A stretch of DNA of 64,000 bases from Agrobacterium larrymoorei (GTDB taxonomy: Bacteria > Pseudomonadota > Alphaproteobacteria > Rhizobiales > Rhizobiaceae): assembly GCF_030819275.1 (NCBI RefSeq), contig NZ_JAUTBL010000001.1, positions 620,001 through 684,000 of the forward strand, written 5' to 3'. Below, one piece after another: positions 43,211 to 50,404 of the stretch. The notes under the pieces were generated by a model. The model was not told the DNA's origin. It ran no database searches and was given only the letters and a program-made list of their open reading frames with translations. How positions within the stretch are numbered: the stretch's first letter is position 1; each line of letters begins with the position of its first letter. Both the position numbers and the translations under genes were made by a program.

Positions 43211-44098
43211 TTGTCGAAAAGTAAGATCGAGGAAAAAGCCGTCTATCAGCCCGGCGCCAGCAGCATCGAGGGATGGCCCACGACGCTCCAGTTTTTCTAC
43301 GCGCACCCGCCCGTCATGCTAATGCCCCACTGGCACGCGCAGGTGGAGGTCAATTACGTGATGTCGGGCAGCGTCCACTATCGCATGGGCGACCATACGT
43401 TCCGCATGAGCGCTGGGCAGATGTGCCTGTTCTGGGGCGGACAACCGCATCAGATGGACGAATCTTCTGACGATTCCTTTTACGCCGGCGCGCATCTGCC
43501 GCTCTTTCACTTCTTCCGCATGCGTCTTCCACCCGCCGTCTCTGCCATGCTGATGGGCGGTGCTACCATGCTGACGGAGGTGACGGGAAAGGCCGATGAT
43601 GAGAACTTCGCCCGATGGCGGGACTATGCCAGATCGGGTGACACGGCGAAGGCCGAGAATGCTGTGCAGGAGTTGATCCTGCGTGTCGAGCGCATGTTCA
43701 TGGAACCCTACAGCGTCATTTCCTCGACCTCCTCGGCATCGAAAACGACCAGCCAGAACAATGCCGCCTCTGTTGCGGTGGCGCGGATGTGCGATTTCAT
43801 CGCCGCCAATTTTCTTGAAGATATCGACGCGACGGATATTGCCCGGGTCGCGAACCTGCATCCCAAATACGCGATGAACGTCTTCCGCAAATCGACCGGC
43901 ATGACGCTGATGAAATATCTGACACTGCTCCGGCTCTCCCGCGCCCAGGCGATGCTGGTCAACGGCAAGGACAATATCCTCAGCATCGCGATGGAAAGCG
44001 GCTTCGGTTCGGTCAGCGCCTTCAACAAGGCATTCCGCCAAATTGCCGGTATCCCGCCCTCGGGGTTTCGACGCGGTTCCAGCGGCTATTTTCAGTGA
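43211..44098 (+). CDS. AraC-family regulator of operon B (MelR-like architecture)
   Basis: A 295-residue regulator. The N-terminal cupin-like sensing domain (about 25-110) shows MPHWHAQVEVNYVMSGSVHYRMG, and the C-terminal DNA-binding domain (about 195-290) has IARVANLHPKYAMNVFRKSTGMTLMKYL and the second helix-turn-helix LSIAMESGFGSVSAFNKAFRQIAG. This arrangement resembles MelR-type regulators of sugar uptake. It starts at a TTG without a strong ribosome site and is divergent from operon B with 92 bases between starts, so it is the likely activator. The sugar is unknown. Confidence 0.85.
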   Translation: MSKSKIEEKAVYQPGASSIEGWPTTLQFFYAHPPVMLMPHWHAQVEVNYVMSGSVHYRMGDHTFRMSAGQMCLFWGGQPHQMDESSDDSFYAGAHLPLFHFFRMRLPPAVSAMLMGGATMLTEVTGKADDENFARWRDYARSGDTAKAENAVQELILRVERMFMEPYSVISSTSSASKTTSQNNAASVAVARMCDFIAANFLEDIDATDIARVANLHPKYAMNVFRKSTGMTLMKYLTLLRLSRAQAMLVNGKDNILSIAMESGFGSVSAFNKAFRQIAGIPPSGFRRGSSGYFQ

Positions 44099-44150
44099 TC
44101 CGCGGCTCGTTTCACCAACCCGCACAACCGCCAACGAACAGGTATATTCG

Positions 44151-44165
44151 TTAACCGCAATTTAA
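44151..44165 (+). promoter_or_regulatory. CtrA-type box upstream of the small HTH gene
   Basis: TTAA-CCGCAAT-TTAA is a perfect TTAA-N7-TTAA site followed by C, 143 bases before the start at 44309. An overlapping inverted repeat AACGAA..TTCGTT lies at 44133-44152, which could bind a second regulator. Confidence 0.65.
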
Positions 44166-44201
44166 CTATTGCAAGCGCGGCAAAGATGGCTATTTTCCCT
44201 G

Positions 44202-44237
44202 CTGCGCTGCAACATTCATCTCTCCTTTGCAGCGCAG
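44202..44237 (+). other. Leader hairpin upstream of the small HTH gene
   Basis: A perfect 11-bp inverted repeat (CTGCGCTGCAA with TTGCAGCGCAG) with a 14-base loop lies 71 bases before the start. The loop contains TCTCTCC, which could pair with a ribosome binding site. No T tract follows, so it is not an obvious terminator. Confidence 0.5.
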
Positions 44238-44308
44238 TCGCATGCAATTCAACGCGACGGCATTCGCCGCCGGCACATTCAGTGTCCATTATTATAGGGA
44301 GATTACTC

Positions 44309-44539
44309 ATGACGATTTCCGTCTCTACATCTTTTACAGGACATGAAACCAGCGCCCCTTTTGCAGGCAAAATCGCCTCGGCGCGTAACGCTGCAGGTTA
44401 CACTGTCGACCAGTTGGCTCTGACCTGCGGGCTGACCTCGCAGGAAATTCTGGCGCTCGAAACGGGCGCGGATAGTGATCCGTCGCGACTGAAACGCGTT
44501 GCAAACGCGCTTCAGCTGCCTTTGACTGCCGTTCTCTAA
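44309..44539 (+). CDS. Small XRE-type helix-turn-helix protein
   Basis: A 76-residue protein consisting of little more than one Cro/C1-type helix-turn-helix: KIASARNAAGYTVDQLALTCGLTSQEILALE (about 20-50) followed by SRLKRVANALQLPLTAVL. It is probably a DNA-binding regulator; targets are unknown. The ATG at 44309 has an AGGGAGA site; the frame open to 44186 runs through the leader and is rejected. A CtrA-type box and a leader hairpin lie upstream and a strong terminator follows, so it is an independently regulated single gene. Confidence 0.8.
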   Translation: MTISVSTSFTGHETSAPFAGKIASARNAAGYTVDQLALTCGLTSQEILALETGADSDPSRLKRVANALQLPLTAVL

Positions 44540-44557
44540 AACGATCCTTCAAGATCG

Positions 44558-44603
44558 AAAAAGGGCGCCTGCCGGCGGAGACCGCCTGCAGGCGCCCTTT
44601 TTT
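44558..44603 (+). terminator. Strong terminator after the small HTH gene
   Basis: A 13-bp stem (AAAGGGCGCCTGC with its complement) encloses a smaller hairpin and ends in seven T residues. Confidence 0.88.
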
Positions 44604-44723
44604 ATATCCAATATTTCTTATCCTCCCGGCTCTTCCATTTTCCGTTATGATGCACCAAATGCCCTGCATTGAAGTGGGAGTGCTGCCGCCTCTTCAATCA
44701 TGCAAAGGCGGAGAGGCGAGCAC

Positions 44724-45971
44724 ATGGCTCTTATGGAAACCGTAGAACTTCCGATCCCTGTCGACCAGACCGCGCTGTGGCCGCATCAGCGAAGCGATGT
44801 GCTCAACTGGCTGGTGACGGAGACGAGCGACAATCGCTATATCGACAACATCTTCGTCGAGATGTGCGGGCGGTTGCGACGCCAGGGTATTTCGATTGCA
44901 CGCGCAACGCTGAATTTTCTGGTGCAGCACCCCCAATGGCGCGGCGCGCGCATCCTGTGGAACCAAGGCGAAACGGAAGCCGAGTTTGCGACCTATGCCT
45001 ATGGTAGCGAAACGACGGCGGAATATTTGAACAGCCCGCTCTATGACATTCACAAGGGCGCGAACGAGGTCCGGCAAGCGCTCTACCTCCCAGGCCCCAT
45101 CGAGCCGGACTACCAGATCTATCGGGATTTGCGCGAAGAAGGGTTGACGGAGTATGTCGCCTGGCCGCTTGAGCACACATTCGGCAAACGCCATGTGCTG
45201 ACCTTCGCCAGCGACCGGCCGAATGGGTTTTTAGACTCCGAAATCCAGACGCTGAAAAGCCTTGTGCCAGCCATCTCGCTCGTCTCCGAAATACGCCTCA
45301 AGAACCGCATGGCCCGCACTTTGCTGGAAACCTATGTCGGCCCGCATGCCAGCCAGGAAATTTTGGAGGGCGCGACGCGTCGCGGCAGCGGCAATACGGT
45401 CAGCGCCGCGATCATGATCTGCGATCTGCGCGACTTTACCCGCATTTCCGACCTCTGGCCTCGTGACGACGTCATCGAATTGCTCAACGGCTATTTCGAT
45501 GCGCTGGCAGAACCCATCGAGAAGCACGGCGGCGAGATCCTGAAATTCATGGGCGACGGCCTGTTGGCCATCTTCCCGTTGAACAATGGAGAGGCAGGGC
45601 CGAACCTGATCGCCGCCATTCGCGAAGCGCAATTGGCGCTCGAGGAACTGAACACCAGCAATATCGACAAGGGGCATGAGCCTTTCGGTTATGGTATCGG
45701 CGTTCATGTGGGCGATGTCATGTATGGCAATATCGGCTCCAAGAGCCGCCTCGATTTTACGGTGATCGGCCCGGCGGTCAATATCGCCTCGCGCCTGGAA
45801 ACCCTGACCAAGACGGTTCACAGGCGTGTTCTGCTGTCAGAGGACTTCGTCGCGATGATCGACAACAAGAGCCAGTTCGACAGTATCGGCCCGCAAATGC
45901 TGCGCGGGCTCGAGCATCCGGTAGGAGTCTACGCTCTTAAGAACCCGCAGGGCGAGGCGCCGCAGACCTGA
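44724..45971 (+). CDS. Class III adenylate/guanylate cyclase with rhizobial N-terminal domain
   Basis: A 415-residue protein. The C-terminal cyclase catalytic domain (about 230-400) has the metal-binding aspartates in MICDLRDFTRIS and in KFMGDGLLAIF, the GIGVHVGDVMYGNIGS segment and the transition-state region GPAVNIASRLE. The N-terminal ~200 residues carry no membrane segment and read like a GAF-type sensor (WPLEHTFGKRHVLTFASDR). Rhizobia encode many such cyclases; cAMP is the likelier product but ATP versus GTP choice is not certain. It ends one base before recX, so the two are likely cotranscribed, a combination without obvious functional logic. The start is chosen for a GGAGAGG site. Confidence 0.88.
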   Translation: MALMETVELPIPVDQTALWPHQRSDVLNWLVTETSDNRYIDNIFVEMCGRLRRQGISIARATLNFLVQHPQWRGARILWNQGETEAEFATYAYGSETTAEYLNSPLYDIHKGANEVRQALYLPGPIEPDYQIYRDLREEGLTEYVAWPLEHTFGKRHVLTFASDRPNGFLDSEIQTLKSLVPAISLVSEIRLKNRMARTLLETYVGPHASQEILEGATRRGSGNTVSAAIMICDLRDFTRISDLWPRDDVIELLNGYFDALAEPIEKHGGEILKFMGDGLLAIFPLNNGEAGPNLIAAIREAQLALEELNTSNIDKGHEPFGYGIGVHVGDVMYGNIGSKSRLDFTVIGPAVNIASRLETLTKTVHRRVLLSEDFVAMIDNKSQFDSIGPQMLRGLEHPVGVYALKNPQGEAPQT

Positions 45972-45972
45972 T

Positions 45973-46653
45973 ATGAGCGACGAGCCGACCGAGACCGCTC
46001 CCACAAGCCGCATGCTGACATGGGCCAGGAATTCCACGATCTACCGGCTGGAAAGACGGATGATGACGGAGCGGCAGCTTTTCGATGCCATTTCCCGCAA
46101 GGCCAAAGAAAAATTCGACGACATTTCCGCAGAACAGATCCGCGCACTGGCCGACTCTGCCGTGCGTTTTGCCTATGAAATCAAGGCGCTGGACGATAAT
46201 GCCTTTGCCGAAATCACCACTCGCTCTGCCGTGCGCAGTGGGAAGTCCAAGCGGGCGATTGCGCAGAAGCTGAACCAGAAAGGCGTCAGCAAGGACATCG
46301 CGGCCCAGGCTCTTGAAGCGAGCGACGATCTTTACGCGGCCGTGGTGCTGGCCAGGAAGAGGCGTTTTGGTCCGTTTCGCCGTGAAGATGAGGTCGACGA
46401 GAAGCGGATGAACAAGGAAATCTCGGCTTTTGCAAGAGGCGGTTACAGCTTCGAATTGGCGAGCCGCGTCTATTCCATGGCTCTCGATGAAGCGGAAGAC
46501 CATTCTCGCATCACGATAATGGCTGGCTCAGGGAGCCGGCTTTGTCTTGAGATAGGCGATGATGTTGTCGATCTCCGCTTCACTCCAGAGGCCGTAGAAT
46601 CGCATCGCAGTACCCGGCACCTTCTTCTTCGGGCTCGAGAGAAACTCCCGTAA
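45973..46653 (+). CDS. recX: RecX-family regulatory protein with C-terminal extension
   Basis: A 226-residue protein. The central part shows RecX helical repeats: MLTWARNSTIYRLERRMMTERQLFDAI, DDNAFAEITTRSAVRSGKSKRAIAQKL and NQKGVSKDIAAQALE. RecX proteins bind RecA and modulate its filament. The conserved region ends near residue 178 (FELASRVYSMALDEAED); the last ~45 residues are read antisense to the end of the downstream cytochrome c gene and look like an extension from a lost stop codon, not a conserved domain. recA is not adjacent here. The start lies one base after the cyclase stop. Confidence 0.8.
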   Translation: MSDEPTETAPTSRMLTWARNSTIYRLERRMMTERQLFDAISRKAKEKFDDISAEQIRALADSAVRFAYEIKALDDNAFAEITTRSAVRSGKSKRAIAQKLNQKGVSKDIAAQALEASDDLYAAVVLARKRRFGPFRREDEVDEKRMNKEISAFARGGYSFELASRVYSMALDEAEDHSRITIMAGSGSRLCLEIGDDVVDLRFTPEAVESHRSTRHLLLRAREKLP

Positions 46654-46914
46654 CGCATCTTCATTCCAAACCAGACCGCCTGCCCCGGCATCCTTCATAG
46701 CCTGCGAGTAATTCGGATAATCGGAAACGGACCCCGCTGGCCTTCCCACGACGCCCATCAAATGTGGTCCAAGACGCGTCCGGGGCGTATCGACGTTGTG
46801 ACAGCTTGAGCATTTGCCGAAGGCGCGTTCACCCGCCGCCGGATCGCCATCGGCATAAGCCCCAGTCGTCAACAGCAAAAGAACAGCAACGGCGAGCGAC
46901 AAGATTGGCTTCAT
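46528..46914 (-). CDS. Class I c-type cytochrome (c2-like)
   Basis: A 128-residue periplasmic cytochrome c. A signal peptide ends at GAYA-DG near residue 21. The haem site is CSSCH (Cys 35, Cys 38, His 39) and the sixth ligand is probably the Met in VPGTAMRFYG. LGPHLMGVVGRPAG and NIIAYLKT are typical class I segments. It would carry electrons in the periplasm; the partner is unknown. Its last 126 bases overlap the 3' end of recX on the other strand. Confidence 0.92.
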   Translation of the reverse strand: MKPILSLAVAVLLLLTTGAYADGDPAAGERAFGKCSSCHNVDTPRTRLGPHLMGVVGRPAGSVSDYPNYSQAMKDAGAGGLVWNEDALREFLSSPKKKVPGTAMRFYGLWSEAEIDNIIAYLKTKPAP

Positions 46915-46941
46915 GGGATTTCTCTGGTCTGATAACGAAAA

Positions 46942-46972
46942 CGCCCTCCCCGCTATGATAGCGAAGAGGGCG
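46942..46972 (-). terminator. Terminator of the DUF992 gene
   Basis: On the minus strand a CGCCCTC..GAGGGCG stem with an inner CGCT..AGCG hairpin is followed by TTTTCGTT, 45 bases past the DUF992 stop and before the cytochrome c start. Confidence 0.7.
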
Positions 46973-47016
46973 ATTGTTGATCATGCGGCATTTTGACGTG
47001 GCCGCGATGATGCCGA

Positions 47017-47547
47017 TCAGCCGTTGGCAGGCGTCAGGGTAACCGAGGTGCCCGTCGCAGCAACATTCAGGCCGACCTGGCCGGTAACGCTGATGGTCTG
47101 CAGCTGGATGGAGCCGGCAGTGCCACCAACGAGAACGTTTGCACCGACGCCGACGCCAACGGTGGCTTCAGCGGTCGCGCCCTGATAAAGGCCAGAGAGC
47201 GAGCCGCGGTGATAACCAGCCGTCGGAGCAAACACTGCCCAGACAAGCTTGCCCTGGGTGGTGAAGCCAAGATCAACACCCATCTTGCGGATCACACCGG
47301 TGTAGCTGTCGGTGCGGCGTGCGCCTACGGTGGACTTGAAGGTGCATTCCAGTTCCTTGGCCGAACCGATCACGTAGCCGACACCGCCGCCAACGTCGCA
47401 GGTCAGATAGCCGATCTTAACGCCATTACGGTCATCGCTGTCCTGGTAGGTTTCGCGGTACGGCGCCAGATCGGCTGCGACTGCGCTAAGCGGACCGCTC
47501 AGTCCAAGTGTCATGGCAGCGAACGTAACGGCAAAAGTCTTTTTCAT
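47017..47547 (-). CDS. DUF992 family secreted protein
   Basis: A 176-residue protein of the DUF992 family, common in Rhizobiales and of unknown function. A signal peptide ends at LSAVAA near residue 24. The mature domain has IGYLTCDVGGGVGYVIGSAKELECTF with two cysteines that may pair, a GVDLGFTTQGKLVWAVFAP segment and a glycine-rich C-terminal half (GATAEATVGVGVGANVLVGG) typical of the family and suggestive of a beta barrel or membrane-associated sheet. A strong AGGAGA site and its own terminator suggest a single, well expressed gene. Confidence 0.85.
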   Translation of the reverse strand: MKKTFAVTFAAMTLGLSGPLSAVAADLAPYRETYQDSDDRNGVKIGYLTCDVGGGVGYVIGSAKELECTFKSTVGARRTDSYTGVIRKMGVDLGFTTQGKLVWAVFAPTAGYHRGSLSGLYQGATAEATVGVGVGANVLVGGTAGSIQLQTISVTGQVGLNVAATGTSVTLTPANG

Positions 47548-47864
47548 CTGTTTTCTCCTGTTTTATTCTGTGACCCAACAGCCCTGAAGTCTTTGTCGGA
47601 CATTCAATTGCGCACACTCAAAATGGTTCCACGAATTGATCGAGCCTGTTCAAGACCGTTGGAGAATCTCTTCAATCACCCCAACCCCATGATGGACTAG
47701 AAGTTCATTTGGGCGGGATAAGGGCACCCAGATACCGCATTCTTGAGGTGAATATCATTTGCCTCGTCGCATCGGTGATTGAACACCAGGCGGCGTTCGG
47801 ACAGGCTGATGTTCAGAGACGGAAGAATTGGCACTCGGTTGTCCGTTTGAAAACCCGCAGCGAT
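47548..47864. other. Intergenic region without recognisable gene
   Basis: This 317-base gap lies between the DUF992 start and the end of the EEP-family gene, both on the minus strand. Open frames through it on either strand lack ribosome sites and conserved motifs. It presumably contains the DUF992 promoter; I see no clear -35/-10 pair, repeat or RNA gene. Confidence 0.4.
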
Positions 47865-48686
47865 CTAGCCAGCGGCAGACATCTTGAGAACATCTGCGTT
47901 GATCGTCGCCTTGAGCGGCAGGTGGTCGGACGCCACACGCGCCAACGCGCTGTCATGGGCCTCGACCTTTTCGATCATGCCTTCGCGATTTGCGATGATA
48001 CGATCAAGCGCGAGAACGGGAAGTCCCGAAGGAAAACTCGGCACCGCAGGCGGCAATGTCCCAAAGGCCTCGCGAAAGGTATTGAGCGATGAGCCATTGC
48101 CCAAACGCCACTCGTTTAAATCGCCCATCAAAACGGTTGGCTGCGCCTCGCGCTTGTTCAGCAACTCCACCAGCGCTTTCGCCTGCTGCGCGCGTGAATG
48201 ACGCAGCAACCCGAAATGCGCCGCAATGATTCGAACCGTTCCCGCAAGCTTCAAGTCCAGCTCCACCACGAGCGCGCCGCGGGGTTCCAACCCAGGCAGC
48301 TTGACGGTGTGCACATCGCGGACAGCACCCTCACGAAACAGCACGACATTGCCATGCCACCCATGAGCCTTGCTGGCACCGGCCACCTGCACCGGGGTCA
48401 GCCCACAATCCCGCTCAAGCCGCCCGAGATCAAGCAGACCGGTTCGCTCACCAAATCGGCTATCGGCTTCCTGCAACGCAACCACATCGGCGCGCAACTC
48501 GTGAATGACCTTGCAGATGCGATCGGGGTCAAACTTACCGTCGCGACCGATACACTTGTGGACATTGTAGGAGGCAACGACGGGTGAAGTCTCCTGCGTC
48601 GATACGGGGTCGAGACATCGCCGGTTCTTGCGATTGCGCAACGAAGAGATGAAGACTGCAGGGAGACTATCGTTTTTCGGTCGCAT
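47865..48686 (-). CDS. Endonuclease/exonuclease/phosphatase (EEP) family protein
   Basis: A 273-residue EEP-fold hydrolase. Active-site motifs are VASYNVHKC (Asn), VVALQEAD (Glu), LRHSRAQQA and TVLMGDLNEWR (Asp and Asn) and the final SDHLPL (Asp-His). Family members cleave nucleic acid or phospho(di)ester lipids. It lies downstream of a cardiolipin synthase on the same strand, a neighbourhood that recurs in rhizobia, which leans toward phospholipid or phosphodiester metabolism. The two genes are separated by 153 bases with two palindromic elements. An N-terminal stretch of about 35 basic residues precedes the fold, so the start may be further in. Confidence 0.82.
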   Translation of the reverse strand: MRPKNDSLPAVFISSLRNRKNRRCLDPVSTQETSPVVASYNVHKCIGRDGKFDPDRICKVIHELRADVVALQEADSRFGERTGLLDLGRLERDCGLTPVQVAGASKAHGWHGNVVLFREGAVRDVHTVKLPGLEPRGALVVELDLKLAGTVRIIAAHFGLLRHSRAQQAKALVELLNKREAQPTVLMGDLNEWRLGNGSSLNTFREAFGTLPPAVPSFPSGLPVLALDRIIANREGMIEKVEAHDSALARVASDHLPLKATINADVLKMSAAG

Positions 48687-48698
48687 CGTGTTCCTGTC

Positions 48699-48740
48699 TA
48701 GAGTGCCGTGCGTCCGTAAGACCGCACAAAGGACGCTCTA
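48699..48740. repeat. Palindromic intergenic element (mosaic repeat type)
   Basis: TAGAG and GTGCG on the left pair with CGCAC and CTCTA on the right around a ten-base loop. The wording resembles the element at 21720-21753 and elements commonly seen between rhizobial genes. Confidence 0.5.
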
Positions 48741-48758
48741 ATTCTTTCAATCGACGCA

Positions 48759-48800
48759 TGTTGCCTTGTGAAAATCCGCCTCAATTTTCACAAGGCAACA
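48759..48800. repeat. Perfect 17-bp inverted repeat downstream of cardiolipin synthase
   Basis: TGTTGCCTTGTGAAAAT and its exact complement flank an eight-base loop. The position just after cls fits a 3'-end hairpin, but there is no T tract on either strand. It may be a repeat-derived element. Confidence 0.6.
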
Positions 48801-48839
48801 CGCCGTGGGATTGCGTTAGGGTTGGACCCGATCCCGATG

Positions 48840-50300
48840 TCAAAGGTAAGGCGAGGCCAACCATAATACTCGTTCTGTCAGACGAACGAGAAAAGGCCTT
48901 GCCCTCAACTCTTCCAGCTTCACCGGCGTTGCATTTTCGAGTGCTAGCCCCATCCGTTCCGATATTGTGTTCGCAAAGCCTTCGTCCAGAACTTCCATAT
49001 CCACCTCAAAGTTCAATCGAAGCGAACGCGGATCGAGATTTGACGAGCCGACATAGGACCAGCGATCATCGATGACGAGGAGTTTTGAATGATTGAAAGG
49101 ACCGGTGGCGCGCCATATGCGGCAGTAACTTTTAAGCAACTGATCGAACTGTGCGGTCATGGCGCGATCGACCAGCATCAGATTGTTGGTCGCCGGAACG
49201 ATGATATCGACCGAAACCCCTCGGCGCGCGGCCGTCGTCAGGGCAGAGATCAGTTCGCGATCGGGCAGAAAATAGGGCGACATGATGCGGATCGAAGACC
49301 GAGCAATGGAGAATGCGCCCATCAGCATCTTGTGGCTCGTCTCGATGCTGTTATCAGGACCGGAGGCGACGGCACGCATCAGGATCGGCTCGCCGGGTAT
49401 ACCATCGGGGAGGGTGATATCCCAGACTGCTCCGTCCAGACGCTCGCCGCTGGCAAAGCGCCAATCTTCCGCCGCGACCGCAAAGAGATCGGCAACGACC
49501 GGTCCCTGAACCTTGAAATGCGTGTCGTGCGATTGCTTCTCCCCATGGAACTCGCGGGTGAAGCCCTCGCGAATATTCATGCCGCCGGTAAAGGCGAACT
49601 TGCCATCGACGATCAGGATCTTTCGGTGCGTGCGCAGATTGGCATAGGGCAACCGGAGCCCCATGATCACATTGCCGTTGAAGACCGCGGATTTGATCTT
49701 TTCCAGTCTCAGCTTTGAAAGAATGCTCGGCACCGAGTATCGCGCACCAACAGCGTCCACCAGAACACGAACCTCCACGCCTCGCTCTTGCGCCCTAGCG
49801 AGTGCTGCGACGAAACGAAGCCCGATCCGGTCGTGATCGAGAATATAGGTTTCCAGAATGATCGAGCGACGCGCCTCACCGATGGCCTCGAGCATTGCCG
49901 CATAGGCCTCGTCTCCATCGGACAGGGTCTCGATGATATTGCCGGTGGTGAGCGCCGCACGCGTCACCCGGTCGCCCACGGTCTTCATGGCAACGAAGCG
50001 GCGTCCGAAGCGCTCAACGACAAGAGTATTATCCGCATCGAAGCGCGCGACCCGATCCATGATCGTGCCATGCATCAAAGACCGCTGTTGCCCCAGGTTG
50101 CTGCGCCTGATCCGGTTGATGCCGGCGATGGCATAGAGCAACGCACCGATGATGGGAGACAGCACGATGACGCCCACCCAACCCAGTGCGGAGCGCACTT
50201 CCTGTTTGGTCATTGTGGCATGGACCGCAGCCACGGTCCCCATGACAAGCGAGAGCAGTGCGAGAACGTGGGGCCAGTAGGCTTCGAACAATGCGATCAT
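48840..50300 (-). CDS. cls: Cardiolipin synthase (phospholipase D superfamily)
   Basis: A 486-residue inner-membrane enzyme. Two N-terminal hydrophobic segments (about 8-30 and 38-60) are followed by two HKD catalytic motifs: HRKILIVDGKFAFTGGMN near 225 and HSKLLVIDDRWSYVGSSNLDPRS near 405. Cls condenses two phosphatidylglycerol molecules, or phosphatidylglycerol with another lipid, to form cardiolipin. Length and domain order match the ClsA type. The ATG is at the end of an AT-rich region; the gene is divergent from the L,D-transpeptidase. Confidence 0.88.
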   Translation of the reverse strand: MIALFEAYWPHVLALLSLVMGTVAAVHATMTKQEVRSALGWVGVIVLSPIIGALLYAIAGINRIRRSNLGQQRSLMHGTIMDRVARFDADNTLVVERFGRRFVAMKTVGDRVTRAALTTGNIIETLSDGDEAYAAMLEAIGEARRSIILETYILDHDRIGLRFVAALARAQERGVEVRVLVDAVGARYSVPSILSKLRLEKIKSAVFNGNVIMGLRLPYANLRTHRKILIVDGKFAFTGGMNIREGFTREFHGEKQSHDTHFKVQGPVVADLFAVAAEDWRFASGERLDGAVWDITLPDGIPGEPILMRAVASGPDNSIETSHKMLMGAFSIARSSIRIMSPYFLPDRELISALTTAARRGVSVDIIVPATNNLMLVDRAMTAQFDQLLKSYCRIWRATGPFNHSKLLVIDDRWSYVGSSNLDPRSLRLNFEVDMEVLDEGFANTISERMGLALENATPVKLEELRARPFLVRLTERVLWLASPYL

Positions 50301-50404
50301 AACATGAATATAGCGATGAAAGAGCGGGCCGCAACGACCTGAATCACGAGAGAAAACAACTGACTTGTAATCAAATTCAATTTACCTTACGAGCATTAGA
50401 CATC

